Both the position numbers and the translations under genes were made by a program. A stretch of 64,000 bases of DNA from Metellina segmentata (Eukaryota > Arthropoda > Arachnida > Araneae > Tetragnathidae), in assembly GCA_947359465.1 (NCBI GenBank), contig OX375883.1, forward strand, positions 91,816,911 through 91,880,910, in the 5' to 3' direction. Shown one piece after another: positions 1-11,630 of this stretch. The notes below the pieces were generated by a model. It saw only the letters and a program-made list of their open reading frames with translations, searched no databases and was not told the DNA's origin. How positions within the stretch are numbered: the stretch's first letter is position 1; every line of letters begins with the position of its first letter.

Positions 1-238
1 TTTGTGCAATAGATCGAAAAAAGTGGTAAATAAAGAAAATTGTGTGAAGTTTGCAGTCATTAAATATATTTTATCCAGTTATGTAATTTAAAGGTATGTT
101 TCTTTATTTATAAGGAAATTAATTGTTTTTGTTTATTTTAGTTCATTAAGAATTGTTTATGAAATATTAGCATTTTATTTTAATTGTGTGTAAATGTTCC
201 ATTTGTTGTTGCCCTGCAGCAGCTTTATGTGTGTAATA
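1..238. repeat. Left copy of a 238-bp direct repeat
   Basis: This stretch is repeated in the same orientation at 2518-2755. I count about six mismatches and no gaps, so the copies are roughly 97% identical. The match ends at GTGTAATA, exactly where the 3' tail of the LINE at 239 begins. The left copy may extend beyond the window start. It holds no recognisable gene. Confidence 0.85.
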
Positions 239-2410
239 CAAATACAAATATTGACGACCAGCTACAGGCTCAAGCCCAACAAGGCTGGTCCTCTGTTTAT
301 GAATTCCCCAATTCCCACTGACTATCCAATTGTATCTTAAATTCGTACACTCCCTTTGAATTAACTATATTTTCTGGCAACACGTTCCAACTGTCTATTA
401 CCCTATTAAAGTAGTAGTTTTTTTCTTAAATCCCGATTAAAATATGTCTTATTCAATTTATACCCATGACCCCTTGTTCTGTTATCCCTATTGAAATTTA
501 AGCCCTCTGTGTCCCCTTGTTTTACAAACTTGAAAAGCTGAATCAAATCCCCCCTCCTTCTTCATCTTTCCAGTGTATACATATTTAGCTTACTTAAACG
601 TTCATTATAGTCGAAATTTGCTAGCCCCTTTATTATTTTTGTAGCTCTGTGCTGAACCCTTTCAATTGATTCTATGTCCTTTCTCATATATGGAGATCAG
701 AATTGTACAGCATATTCTAGATGTGGTCTTACTAAACCCTTATATAACAGCAAGATTATATTCTTATCCCTTGATTATTTGTAAGTTACAGTCTTTTTGA
801 TATACCCCAATAACCTATTAGCCTTTTTACCCGCAGCTGAACATTGGTGACCCATTTTAAAATCCCTGTGAATTATCACCCCAAGATCCTTGACTGTTTC
901 TCCTTCCTTTACCTTTACTCCCTGCAGACAGTACTCGGCTCCACTGTTCCTGTAACCCATATGCAGAACTTAACATTTCCCTACATTAAATGACATACCC
1001 CATTTTACAGCCCATTCGGATATCTTATCAAAATCCCCTTGTAAATTTTCTATCTGTAACTTGGTATCCACTGTCCCCCATATTTTTAAGTCATCTGCAA
1101 ATATACTGATTCTATTCTTGATCCCCTGACCTATATCATCTATGAAAATTATAAATAAAATTGGTCCCAAAACTGATCCCTAAGGCACCCCACTTATAAC
1201 TTCTGTCCATTGTGAATAATTTCCTTTTACCTGCACTCTCTTCTTTCTACCCAATAACCAATTCTTTATCCATATTAATGTTTTTCCCTGAATCCCCAGC
1301 CTTTCCAATTTAAACAGTAATGCCTCATGAGGTACTTTATCAAAAGCCTTTTGAAAATCTATGTACATGATATCCACACTGCTCTTATTATCCAGCTCCT
1401 CAGTAATTTTTTCGTAGAACTTCAAAAGGTTTGTAGAGCAGGATCTGCCATTCCTAAACCCATACTGATTCTCTGATAACAGCCCCCCCTCCTCCAAGTA
1501 TAACATTATATGCTTTTTTAACAGAGATTCAAATATTTTGCAAATTACTGATGTTAGACTTACTGGTCTATAGTTGCCCGGATCACTTTGTATTCCCTTT
1601 TTGAAAATTGGAGTTATGTTGGCCGACTTCCAATCCATTGGTACCCAACCCGTGCTATATGTTGAATTAAATATTGTGTGAATTACTTCCCCCAATTCTT
1701 CCGCGCATTCCTCTAGTACTCTCGGATAAATATCGTCTGGCCCTGGTACTTTAGATGGCTTAATTCTTTTCAACTGATGTACTATTTCTTCCCTGTTAAA
1801 TTTGCATTCTTTAATTATACCCCCTGCAAAGGCTCCATCCTTGGGATCCTTTTTTAAATTATAGTTACCATTGAAAACCCCCAGAAAAAAGTCATTTAAC
1901 ACGTTTGCCATTCCTACCTCGTCTTGAATGAACTCACCTCCCTTCCCCTCCAACGGGCCCAGTGTAGTACTAAATTTATTTTACCACTTGCATATGCAAA
2001 AAATTCTTTTGGGTTTATATTTATTTCCTTTGCTAGTTTTTCCTTCAAGGACTCCTTTTGCTTCCGACTAATAGTTTTAAACTCCTTTCTGGCTTTCTGA
2101 TATGCCTCCTTGTCCCTGTCGATACCAGTGCTTTTATATACCCTGTATGTTCTTTGTTTTAATTTTAAAGCTTTGCGTGTTTCCCCTGAAAACCACATAG
2201 GGAGCAATTTTCTAGATTTTCCTTTTTTCCTGAACGTTACATGTTTTTTTAACACCCTGTCTAACTTATTCTTGAATTCCTCCCATTGTTCAGAATGATG
2301 CGGTGCTAATAATCCTCCTTTGAATGTTTCCTTTAACTCTTCCCTTATACATGCTATAGCTATGCAGTGTAAGCAGAAAAGACAGAATATAAATATCTGC
2401 TTCAATCAAG
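239..2410 (-). mobile_element. 5'-truncated CR1/Jockey-type non-LTR retrotransposon (LINE)
   Basis: The element runs on the minus strand, with its 3' end at the left. It ends in a short tail of ATTTGT-like repeats just after a conserved 3' UTR (about 245-300), which recurs at 11580-11630, 26207-26260 and 38160-38219. About 2.1 kb of ORF2 remains, covering the linker, reverse transcriptase and C-terminal region. The apurinic endonuclease and ORF1 are missing, which is usual for 5'-truncated LINE copies. The exact 5' edge is uncertain, about 2340-2410. The flanking 238-bp direct repeats are far longer than a usual LINE target duplication. Confidence 0.85.
298..2405 (-). pseudogene. Broken LINE ORF2 reverse transcriptase
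   Basis: The translation shows the LINE reverse transcriptase in order: a basic linker before the RT (about 1960-2340), a segment with PDDIYPRVLEECAEELG (about 1740-1690), the NYRPVSL motif (about 1570), the catalytic region YIDFQKAFDKVPH (about 1350), and the FADDLKIW motif holding the two metal-binding aspartates at 1091-1099. A C-terminal region with NMYTLERRRRGDLIQLFK follows. The copy is dead. There is a frameshift near 1950-1975, a stop replaces Gln of the SGVPQGSVLGP motif at 1180-1182, another stop lies at 970-972, a small insertion carries a stop at 775-777, and further stops follow downstream. Motif spelling places it in the CR1/Jockey supergroup. I cannot name the exact clade without a tree. 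Confidence 0.85.
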
Positions 2411-2517
2411 GTGACTCCTTACCAGCTTAATAATAATAACAAAGCTAGCTTCGATTTGAAAACGCGCAGAACTTTCCTGTTAACCCAATACCTAACCACC
2501 TGTAATTTTGTTTATTA

Positions 2518-2755
2518 TTTGTGCAATAGATTGCAAAAAGTGGTAAATAAAGAAAATTGTGTGAAGTTTGCAGTCATTAAATATATTTTATCCAGTCATG
2601 TAATTTAAAGGTATGTTTCTTTATTTATAAGGAAATTAATTGTTTTTGTTTATTTTAGTTCATTAAGAATTGTTTATGAAATATTAGCATTTTATTTTAA
2701 TTGTGTGCAAATGTTCCATTTGTTGTTGCCCTGCAGCAGCATTCTGTGTGTAATA
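2518..2755. repeat. Right copy of the 238-bp direct repeat
   Basis: This is the counterpart of 1-238 (about six mismatches). It stands immediately beyond the 5' side of the LINE after a further 107 bases (2411-2517). If the duplication were a target-site duplication made by the LINE, its full length would be about 345 bp, and the left copy would start outside the window. Confidence 0.85.
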
Positions 2756-4074
2756 AAGTGCTAAATTTTGTATAATTGTGAAGGAGACTATTTTGGCTAT
2801 TATTCTTCGCATATGACGCAACTAAAGCGAATAGCAAGTGATTATTTTGGCATCAACAGGAATTTTCTTCGTTGGAAGTAGTAAAATCCAACAAAATTTT
2901 TGCGCTGTAAACTACCAAAGGCTTTAGTCTCACTTCGAATCCATTACCTTTATCCTACCTTTTATAAGACAAAGTAAATATTTGTAATCTTAAAATATTC
3001 TGAATTTTGTTTCCTGTGTCAATTAATAGGTTGTAATTTTTTTTATTTTTTTTGCAGAACAATATGCAATTTATATATAAGTGATGAAAGTCCATTAGTA
3101 TATTCACTGACAATGCTCAGTGGAAATGCAATTTCTTAATTGAAGATGCTGAGCAGTTGGGTCTCTTACTAACAAGGTTACTCATCATTTTAATGTTTTT
3201 TTTTAATATCTCTTGATTAAATTATTTATAGTACTAATGTTTAAAATTTGACGTGGCTCAAAGTCCCCAGTATAATCAAGTTCGATTTTTTGAGTTATTC
3301 ATGAAGTCGATAATTAACTTAAACTGTCATTTCATGTTTGATACCACAGATACAAAATAGTAAGTATCCACTTAATTCATTTCATGACTAGTGATAATAT
3401 AATTTACATTTCGTAGAGAAAGAAGTTTAAGTTCTGGAAGATATCAGTTTTTCAGTCAATGGAATACACCTCTAAGCATCCTGATGCTATTTTAACAAAC
3501 TGCATGGGCTGAATCTTATTGGATATGAGTGCAACAAACAAAAGCAACATGAAAATCATTTAGCTTGTGCCTCCTTCCTAAAATATAGATTTATAATTAA
3601 ATAAATTGAATATGAAGAATTTGTGTGTGCATTTTATTGTTCATAAATAAGATTTGCAAAAGAAGGAAAGAATTGTTTTGAACTTTTAAAACAAGCGAAG
3701 AACTTAAATAATGTGAATTTATTGATTACTAATTTTCTCATAATGTCTGGAGTAAAGATTTAAAAAACAGCATACATGGATCATATATTATAATTGCATT
3801 TTTAATATCCATTCTCATCTGTTTTTAGTTCATTTCTATCCATTTTATAAATTCAAATATTTGCTTAGTAAAAGGCATTCAATTCAAGTATTAAACATGT
3901 TACGATAAATTTTCTTTGGATATTTTACTAGTAGGTTTGTACGATACATTTGAATTTCAACTCGGACATTTTAGTGGACATATCTGTTTTGTTATTATTG
4001 TACCTATTATCTTGTGTATTTAATTATACCTGTATCTTAAAATTTTATGACATTTTTGTTATCTGTCTCATAAG
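2756..4074. other. AT-rich stretch without recognisable gene
   Basis: I see no credible coding region, RNA gene or transposon end here. A pyrimidine tract followed by CAG at about 3035-3057 looks like a splice acceptor, but no open exon of convincing composition follows. Confidence 0.5.
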
Positions 4075-4560
4075 TCTCTCTATATTAAAAAAAAGTTACC
4101 GCCGCCGCAGGATTGAAAACTGTGTTGTTTAGCTCGATTGTTAGACGGTTTCCCGAGAAAGTACTGATCGGAAAAAAACAAAATTAACATGGTTTGTTCT
4201 TCATCGTATTCCCTGGACAATAATTAAGATTTTTTTTCCGATGCGGCTATTAGTTTAGGGTTCATTAAGTGTCAAAATTGAAGAAGCGAAATTTCTTCCA
4301 CGAGTGAGCAAAACCCATACACATTTTCAGTCTTCATCCGTGAGTTTTTTTTTTTAAGAGTACCTCTCAACGTAAATTTTTGCAGCTCGTCGAGGTTTTT
4401 TACATTTCAATTTGGTTCTTGATAATATTTTTTTGAAATAACTGCTGTATCTATATCTTATTACTATTCGTTTTTATTTTTAAAATATCGCAGTGTACCT
4501 CAGAATGTACTCTTTCTTACGGTACTATTATTTTTGAAATCGGTTAATAATTAAATTGGA
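4075..4560 (+). mobile_element. Non-autonomous Helitron fragment, family 2 (3' end missing)
   Basis: The stretch matches 9440-9930 in inverted orientation and, more distantly, 5420-5890. It starts with the family-2 5' signature TCTCTCTATATT, followed by a run of A and GTTACCGCCGCCG. The match to the 9399 copy stops at 4558 just before the hairpin and CTAG that should end the element, so the 3' terminus is lost. No Rep/helicase coding remains. Confidence 0.65.
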
Positions 4561-5018
4561 TGCGATCAAAAGTGGGTCATACAAAATTCGGAATCTTTGG
4601 ATATTTTCGCTACTTATTGTTAAAACTGTTTATCTACAGCAAAAACAATTATTTTTTAAATTTGAGAACATCACTGAATACATTACGTTACACTCTTTCT
4701 TATGGTACAATTATTTTTCAAATTGGTTAGTAAATAAAATCGAACAATACTTAATTGAACTATACTTAAGATATAAACAAATGCACAAAATTAAAAAAAC
4801 TCATAAAGGACTGAATAACAAAATGAAAAGGACGTGGTTACCATATATATGTACAGTATAAATATACATTTCTCTTAAACATAAAAGGTACTCATAAATA
4901 GAGCATTTTTCCTAGTGTAGTGAGTTGACACAAGGAAACAGCTATTCTGAATTACAAGCACATATTAATACCCAAAGTACGAAACATTTATGCTGAAAAC
5001 AATTGAATTTTTCTTTTA
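4561..5018. other. AT-rich stretch, no gene seen
   Basis: There is a weak internal echo of the preceding Helitron (CTCTTTCTTA-GGTAC near 4690), but no open gene or intact transposon end. It may be decayed family-2 Helitron sequence. Confidence 0.45.
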
Positions 5019-5891
5019 CTAGGGGGCTCCGCTCTCCGTCCCCCGGGGATTGACACGCAATCCCATTTGGTTCGCTTCACAAACCAACACTCATTTAGCA
5101 TGTATCATTTGTTGCTTCGCAAACCAACACTCCTTTCGCAGAGTTTATCTCCTGCGACGGCGAAACCTCCGTCCTCTGCTCAGCAATCCCATTTGGTTCG
5201 CTTTGGTTCCTACACTCATTTAGCATATCCCATTTGTTGCTTCGCAAACCAACACTCCTACGACGGCGAAACCTAAGTTCATTGACGTCACATCGAGGCT
5301 TTCATTCCTGTGAGCCTCGGTTTCATGAAGGCTGTTTGACGTTGGATGTCTGCGCGAGGAACAATTTGTACACTATCGCGAAATTATACTTTTCATCGTA
5401 TCGAATTTATTTATGAACCCATTTCAAAAATAATTGTACCGTAAGAAAGAGTACATTCTTAGGTTTCCTGCGAAGTTTTCAATTTTAAAAACCAATAGTA
5501 ATAAGATATAGATATGACAGTTTTTTTTTTTTAAGTAACGAAAGTGTCCCGAATTTCAAAAAAATATTATCAGGAATCAACTTGAAATATCTAAAAAAAT
5601 TACATTTAGAGGTACTCTAAAAAAAAGTCACGGCTGTAGACTGAAAAATTGTATGTGTTTTGCTCACTCGCGGTAGAAATTGCACTTTTTTCAACTTTGA
5701 CACTTAATACACCCTAAACTAATAGCCGCATCGGAAAAAAGTCTTCTCCGTCTTGTTCCCTGCCCAATTTCGAACAAAGCATGTGAATTTCATAATTTTC
5801 TGATCCGTGCTTTCTCGGTACACCGTCTAAGAATCGAGCGAAAAAAAGCGAGTTTTCATTCCGGCGGTGGTAATTTTTTTTAATAGAGAGA
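5019..5891 (-). mobile_element. Non-autonomous Helitron, family 2, minus orientation
   Basis: The 3' end lies at the left. CTAG (5019-5022) is preceded by A and followed by the remains of a GC-rich hairpin, the expected Helitron 3' signature (hairpin then CTRR, inserted between A and T). Positions 5420-5890 match the family-2 copies at 9440-9930 and 4075-4560. The internal part 5060-5270 contains a diverged direct duplication of about 125 bp built from short palindromes. The 5' end (TCTCTCTATT read on the minus strand) abuts the 5' end of another Helitron at 5895. No Rep/Hel protein is encoded. Confidence 0.65.
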
Positions 5892-5894
5892 CTA

Positions 5895-6817
5895 TCTATA
5901 TATATAATTCTCTTATGTGGCACGCAAAAAAGACGTTATTTGATATCGCGTTTTGGCGACACTGTAGGATTGTTTGTTTACTACAAAGCCTCGCGCTTCA
6001 ATTGAATTTATTGCGTTATCGGATAAAATTTAATCCTTTCTTTATACGAATTATAAAAAAAAATTGCGGTCTTTTTCAGTTTTATTCGTTTAGTGATTGG
6101 TAGGTAGCGAGTCACGTGGTAGCGAGTCTTATGGTTAAACGGGCTAATCCATTTGCAGCACGCGAATACGCGATAAACACAGTTATAATTTTTTTTAATT
6201 CATTCATTAATAAAATTTGAGAGTACGCGCTAGAAAGTTTAATGTTTTCAGAAGAACCGGCCAATTCGGTCGCCGTTTCCATAGCAACAGTCGAATATGA
6301 AAATATTAAGAAGCACTATTACTACAAACAACACGGAGAAGCAAAGACATTTAAAATTATGATGAGATTTCCTCTGTATTTTAACAATATGTTGTGCTAA
6401 AATATTTCCTTTTTTATGTGGAAATGAGATGTTTTGTTCTTGACATTTTTTAAAACATTTTGTTTTTATTTACCGTATATTTCCGTGTATAAGCCGAGAA
6501 TTTTTGGAACGTTTTCTAAAGCTAAAGTAGGGGAGTCGGCCTATATACGGATCCGCTAACCTCGTAAAAAAGTAGGTAATTTTCCGTTACTCGGCGCATG
6601 CGATAGATATCGCAATGGTAAGGGAAGGGAACCTTCAATTAAAGTAGTACTAGAAGTCCGGAATCAATCAAGCAGCGATCCAAATGGGGATGGATTGTGA
6701 AGCAATCCTCTCCCACTCATTGTTGAAAAATATAGTTCGCGAAGCGAACTAAATATGATTGCTTAGCAATCATCGGGGGTTGACGAGCGATAGCGAGCAG
6801 GGGGTGGAGCCCCCTAG
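5895..6817 (+). mobile_element. Non-autonomous Helitron, family 1
   Basis: The element begins with TCTATATATATAATTCTC (5895) preceded by A. It ends with a stem built from AGGGGG and CCCCCT followed by CTAG (6814-6817) and then T. This is the canonical A|TC...CTAG|T arrangement of Helitrons. The first 130 bases match the inverted 5' ends of the copies at 23447-24097 and 58597-59238. The last 150 bases hold extra palindromes, including one of the type GTTCGCGAAGCGAAC and one of the type GATTGCTTAGCAATC. There is no coding capacity for the Rep/helicase protein. Confidence 0.75.
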
Positions 6818-7003
6818 TTCTAAAATAACTCTTTACAAATGTTTCTATGATGATAAAGGTTGATTACTTTCCCAAACCATCAATGTGTGCCTTTCGTAGC
6901 TGTTCAGAAATTTCTGTTCGAACAAGCAAAATTAGAAATCTTTAGGTAGGTAGTCGAAAAAACGTCGTGCTGCAGGAGAATCCATCCCGAAAGGTAGGTA
7001 GTA

Positions 7004-8202
7004 CACAGTCCAGTCACATTAATGTGACCACCTGTCAAAAGCCAGAATAATCACCTTTGGCAGAGCGGACCGCTGCAAGACGTGCAGGCAGAGAGTCAAT
7101 TCGGTTTCTGAAGGTATTCACTGGGATGTTGAGCCATGCCGACTCCAGTGCCATGGCCAGCTGCGCTAGATTACGCGGTTTAGGATCCATGGCGCGAACA
7201 ACCCGATCGAGGTGATCCCTCAGATTCTCGATTGGGTTTAAATCTGGTGAGTTTGCTGGCCAGGGGAGTACGGTAAACTCATCCTGGTGCTCTTCGAACC
7301 ACGCACATACACTGCGAGCTGTAAGACACCTCGCATTGTCCTGCTGGTAGATGCCATCATTCTGAGGGAAAATAATTCGCATGTAGGGGTGGACATGGTC
7401 AGCAAGGACAGATGCGTACTTGTGCTGATCCATCGTGCCTTCCACAATAATGAGTGCACCCAATGAATGCTAGGAAAACATTTCCCAAACCATAATGCTC
7501 CAGCCTGGATCCTTCTGGCAATTGTTGCAGAGTGTTTGCTTTTAGACGTTTCACGTATACGCCAACGTCCGTCTGTCCGATGGAGCATAAAACTTGATTC
7601 ATCGGAAAAAGCCACCTGTCGCCACTCTGTGGACGTCCAGTTGCGGTACTGGCCTTCGTCGCCGATGAACAGCAGTCAGCATAGGTGCATTAACCAGGCG
7701 TCTGCTGAGGATGCCTATGCGCAGCAACATTCGCTGAACCGTTGTTGAAGATACACTCTTGGTAGCCGCTTGGTTCATCTGGGCGGTCAGTTGCTCAACA
7801 GGTGCACGTCTGTTCGCCCGAAAGCATCTCCGTAGCCCTCGTTCGCCTCTGTCATCTATAGCCCGTGGTGCACCACATATTCTACACCGCTGATTTTGGA
7901 TAGTGCCATTTTGCCATGCACGGTATACTTTTACCACGGCGGCACGCGAACAGTTCACAAAATTAGCCGTTTCCGAAATGCTTCCACCCTTGGCCCGAAA
8001 GCCAATAATCATGCCCTTTTGGACGTCGGATAAATCGCTACGTTTCTGCATTACGCCAACGATTGAAATGCTTTCCTATGCCCTAGGACATCCTGTATAT
8101 ATACTCCACTGCAATGTGCTGCCACCTGCTTTTTGTGATTTGTTATTTCACGTTGATGCTGAAGGTAGGTGGTGGTGGTCACATTAATGTGACTAGACTG
8201 TG
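7004..8202 (-). mobile_element. Complete but inactive Tc1-like element
   Basis: Terminal inverted repeats of about 29 bp begin CACAGTCYAGTCACATTAAT at both ends with one mismatch. Each end is flanked by TA, the Tc1/mariner target duplication. The repeats contain the perfect 16-bp palindrome GTCACATTAATGTGAC. Length (1199 bp) is normal for a Tc1-type element. The transposase is on the minus strand and is frameshifted. Confidence 0.9.
7035..8051 (-). pseudogene. Tc1-like transposase, frameshifted
   Basis: The N-terminus (8051-7640) has a helix-turn-helix DNA-binding region (SDVQKGMIIGFRAKGGSI... then VNCSRAAVVKVYRAW). The catalytic domain follows in other frames: the first Asp in AFSDESSFMLH (about 7610), the second in IYQQDNARC (about 7335) and the Glu in SPDLNPIENL (about 7240). 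The second Asp and the Glu have the DD34E-like layout. At least two frameshifts (about 7600-7640 and 7460-7510) separate the blocks, so no full transposase can be made. In life the enzyme would cut and paste the element at TA sites. Confidence 0.9.
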
Positions 8203-9398
8203 TATATTAATAATGTGAATGATTGTGTCAGTGAATTTTTTCTTTTGAAGCAAATACGATTTTTGTCATAAAAATTCGTTTCCACTAGTGAAATAATTTG
8301 TTTTAGAATTAAAAGTATTCAGTGCAGATGAAACCAAATTTTGTTTAGACCAATTTCTAAATTTAAGGAATGGTTAATCTTGCAGCGTTTTTAAAAAGAT
8401 CAATGTTTTCAACGAATGTTTAAGATAACGAAGTTTCATAATAGCTTCAACTCTTAAAAGTAAACAACCTCAATTCTGTCACTTTAAACAAAAAATTTCA
8501 AAAAACTCCTAGTTGGAATATTTTTTTTGAACGTGACATTATTTCAAGGTAAGGAATTTAGCGTTGACTCTTGTTTTAAAGTAACTTTCTTTTATGTTTG
8601 CCCTCTTCCTAAAATAAGGCATTACTACCATCTTATTTTAAAAGTTTTCGTTTATAGTTTTTTTGTTGACATGTACACAAACAGCCAGGAAATGAATACA
8701 TGTGTAGCCATAAAATGCTCAAAATAAATAATTCGTTGTAAAATGAGACATTGATTTATGCATTGCAAATACTCGTTTTTTTACAATATTTATAACTTTT
8801 GCGAAATTAAATGTTTTTATCATTTCATCATCGATCAAATATTTATAAATTGATATTTTGGAAAGTAAAAAAATTAAGGACAATTGAATTTACTAGAATT
8901 GAATTTAAACTCGTTTCTCCAGCAATACTGGGGAAACAATCGATCGTAATAGTAATACTCCGTGTTGTTTCTATGGGGATTTCGAATTGCCTTTAGCCTC
9001 CTTTGCACATCTCGGATGGATAGAATAAAGATTATTATGTATATACAGATGTTACCACCAGGGTTCTAAAGAATAAATTGCAAAATTTAGTGTGGATTGA
9101 TCAAACGTAGATTTTTATAGAGAACAATACAGACACCAACTCTGCTTTATATATCTAGTATGTTTGGGCAAAACAATATTAAATAGAAGTTTGCGAGCAC
9201 ATAAAAAATACCTCATTTGGTCAAATTAGTATAAGTCAACCGAATAAAAGTAGATACAAATGCCGGTTAAAATAAATAAGGTGTTTTTATGGATATTGAA
9301 AAAAAAATAGATTCAGTAAAAAACTGTCCCGGGAGAAATTTGATTTGTTGACTAAAACCGTTTGGCCCGCACACGCTAGATATATATATATATTAAGA
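8203..9398. other. AT-rich stretch without recognisable gene
   Basis: Only short, compositionally AT-driven open frames occur (for example 8527-8727). I see no transposon ends, tRNA-like boxes or conserved protein motifs. Confidence 0.5.
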
Positions 9399-9930
9399 CT
9401 AGGGGGCTCCGCCCCCTGCTCGCTTACGCTCGCCATCCAATTTAATTATTAACCGATTTAAAAAATAATAGTACCGTAAGAAAGAGTACATTCTGAGGTA
9501 TACTGCGATATTTTTAAATTTAAAAACTAATAGTAATAAGATATAAATACGGCAGTTTAAAAAAAAGTAACAAAAATGTCCCGATTTTTCCCAAATTTCA
9601 AAAAAAAAAAATCGACGAGCTGCAAAAATTTACGTTGAGAGGTACTCTTAAAAAAAAGCTCACGGTTGAAGACTGAAAATGTGTATGGGTTTTGCTCACT
9701 CGCGGAAGAAATTTCGCTTCTTCAATTTTGACACTTAATAAACCCTAAACTAATAGCCGCATCGGAAAAAAATCTTAATTATTGTCCAGGGAATACGATG
9801 AAGAACAAACCATGTTAGTTTTGTTTTTTTCCGATCAGTACTTTCTAGGGAAACCGTCTAAGAATCGAGCTACACAACACAGTTTTCAATCCTGCGGCGG
9901 CGGTAACTTTTTTTTTAATGTAGAGAGAAG
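9399..9930 (-). mobile_element. Non-autonomous Helitron, family 2, minus orientation
   Basis: CTAG at 9399-9402, preceded by A, is followed by a GGGGGCT/CCGCCCCC-type hairpin and GCGAGCG-type repeats, so this is the 3' terminus. The body to 9930 is the best-preserved family-2 copy and ends with the 5' signature CTTCTCTCTACATT on the minus strand. It shares its 3' terminus with family 1 but has a different 5' end. Non-coding. Confidence 0.7.
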
Positions 9931-10094
9931 TGATTGGTTTTGTTTGTTGACATTCTCCTGTCGGGATAATTCCATATGGGTTATGTGGGTGACGCCAGCA
10001 TTGAAAATTGAATGTGACGAGGTGACACCTGGATGAATAATGACAAGGAGTTCACAGGCCATGTCTTCCAGCCAGTAGTCTTCGCTTTTCCCCA

Positions 10095-10172
10095 TTCATA
10101 CTAGGATCTCTCCCTTTGGGGGTTGATCCCGGGTCGTCGCCAAACGCCCATTGTGTTGCTCCAGTGAGACGT
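10095..10172 (+). mobile_element. SINE-A 3' fragment
   Basis: The segment matches the 3' body of the full SINE at 15316-15642 (TTGATCCCGGG-CGTCGCCAA-GCCCATTGTGTTGCTCCAGT). The tRNA-derived head is absent. Confidence 0.65.
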
Positions 10173-10391
10173 TAATTAATTGCTTATATATTGATACTTG
10201 AGTCCCATTGTAACATTACATTTCGTAGGGAATCTTAATATGTATCTCCTCAAGTTAGGATAATGGCGATCTGTCTGACAATGCAAAACTCCCTGAAAGG
10301 AAGAGGACCGGTGGTGATTTGTGGTCTGAGTGCTGTCGCATTGGATGACTGGTGATGATAAATACTACCACCTGTACTCCTGACGATCCCA

Positions 10392-10903
10392 ATATACTAT
10401 AAGGACGAAAGTATTTGGACACTGCATGTTTTTCAGAAAAGGGGGGACTTCCATTTGCTTGTATTACAGCTGCAACTCATCGAGACATACTTTCTACAAG
10501 TACTCAAAGTCGACAGGAATAGTTCGACGTGCCTCTTGCAAGGCTGTGAGATCTTGTTGTGAAGTTGGGCGTGCGTGACGGTGTCGTACTCGTCACTCCA
10601 GTTCGTCTAACAATTGCTCTGTGGAATTGAGATCGGGCTCTGAACAGGCCAGTCAAGCAAATTCAACTCACTTACAGGAAACCAGTTCAGCACGTGTGCA
10701 GTATGACATGGAGCTCGATCCTGTTTAAAGACACAACCATAATCGCCGTAGTATTGCCATAATGTAGGAAAGGTCGAATTATCTAGAAGGTCGAGGTACA
10801 GATAGCAATGGGCCGAGTACTAACAAGGAACACAACCTCACACTATGGATCCTCCTCCTAATTTCTGCAGTACCCAATACTTTTAACCATATACTGTATG
10901 TAT
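10392..10903 (-). mobile_element. Short degraded Tc1-like relic
   Basis: The left end (CTATAAGGACGAAAGTATTTG) and right end (ACCCAATACTTTTAACCATA, read inward as an inverted partner) resemble Tc1 termini flanked by TA. On the minus strand around 10600-10640 one reads EPDLNSTEQLLDELE, the degenerate counterpart of the DLNPIEQLWDEL block that carries the catalytic Glu. The rest of the transposase is deleted or unreadable. Confidence 0.6.
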
Positions 10904-10914
10904 CGGGATTGATC

Positions 10915-10968
10915 CTGAACCGTCGCCAATAGCTCGTGCTCTCCAGTAGGACGTTTATTCAACTACCC
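10915..10968 (+). mobile_element. SINE-A 3' fragment
   Basis: The short match CGGGATTGATCC-GAACCGTCGCCAATAGC and the following ACGTTTA correspond to the 3' body of the SINE at 15316-15642. Confidence 0.5.
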
Positions 10969-11025
10969 CTCAAATAGTTATTTTCATTTCTAGTCTTCCT
11001 TTCTGTTTCATCAAAGATTTTACAC

Positions 11026-11577
11026 TTGAAAATGTGCGTCATTCTATTTATCCATTATGTAAAGGCTAATAGGTTATTGGGGTATATTAAAAAGACTGTA
11101 ACTTCAAGGGATAAGAATATAATCTTGCCGTTATATAAGGGTTTAGTAAGACCACATCTAGAATATGCTGTACAATTCTGGGCTCAATATATGAGAAAGG
11201 ATATAGAATTAATTGAAAGGGTTCAGCACCGAGTTACAAAAATAATAAAGGGGGTAGCAAATCTCGACTATAATGAACGTTTGAGTAAGCTAAACATGTA
11301 TACACTGGAAAGAAGAAGGAGGGGGGATTTGATTCAGCTTTTCAAGTTGGTAAAACAAGGGGACACAGAGGGCTTAAATTTCAATAGGGATAACAGAACA
11401 AGGGGCCGTGGGTACAAATTGAATAAGACACATTTTAATCGGGATGTAAGGAAAAACTGCTACTTTAATAGGGTAATAGACAATTGGAACGCGTTGCCAG
11501 AAAATATAGTTAGTTCAAAGGGAGTATACGAATTTAAGATACAATTGGATAGTCAGCGGGAATTAGGGAATTCATAA
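11026..11577 (+). pseudogene. C-terminal fragment of LINE ORF2
   Basis: An open frame of 183 codons contains the LINE C-terminal region. It runs from KANRLLGYIKKTVTSRDKN through LVRPHLEYAVQFWAQYMRKD and NMYTLERRRRGDLIQLFKLV to a stop after SQRELGNS. LINE homology starts near residue 12 (position 11060), so the first codons come from flanking DNA. The catalytic reverse transcriptase core lies upstream of this fragment and is absent, so it cannot act alone. Compared with 298-780 this copy carries no internal stop and lacks the small stop-bearing insertion seen there. Confidence 0.8.
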
Positions 11578-11630
11578 ACAAAGGACCAGCCTTGTTGGGC
11601 TTGAGCCTGTAGCTGGTCGTCAATATTTGT
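11060..11630 (+). mobile_element. 5'-truncated CR1-type LINE copy
   Basis: Only the last 570 bp of the element remain, ending at the same 3' UTR (TTGTTGGGCTTGAGCCTGTA) and ATATTTGTA tail as the copy at 239. Strong 5' truncation is typical of target-primed reverse transcription. Confidence 0.85.

Noticed and set aside
3035..3180. Pyrimidine tract plus CAG as a splice acceptor of a host exon
   Set aside because: The following frame has stops in all readings after a short distance and no recognisable motif.
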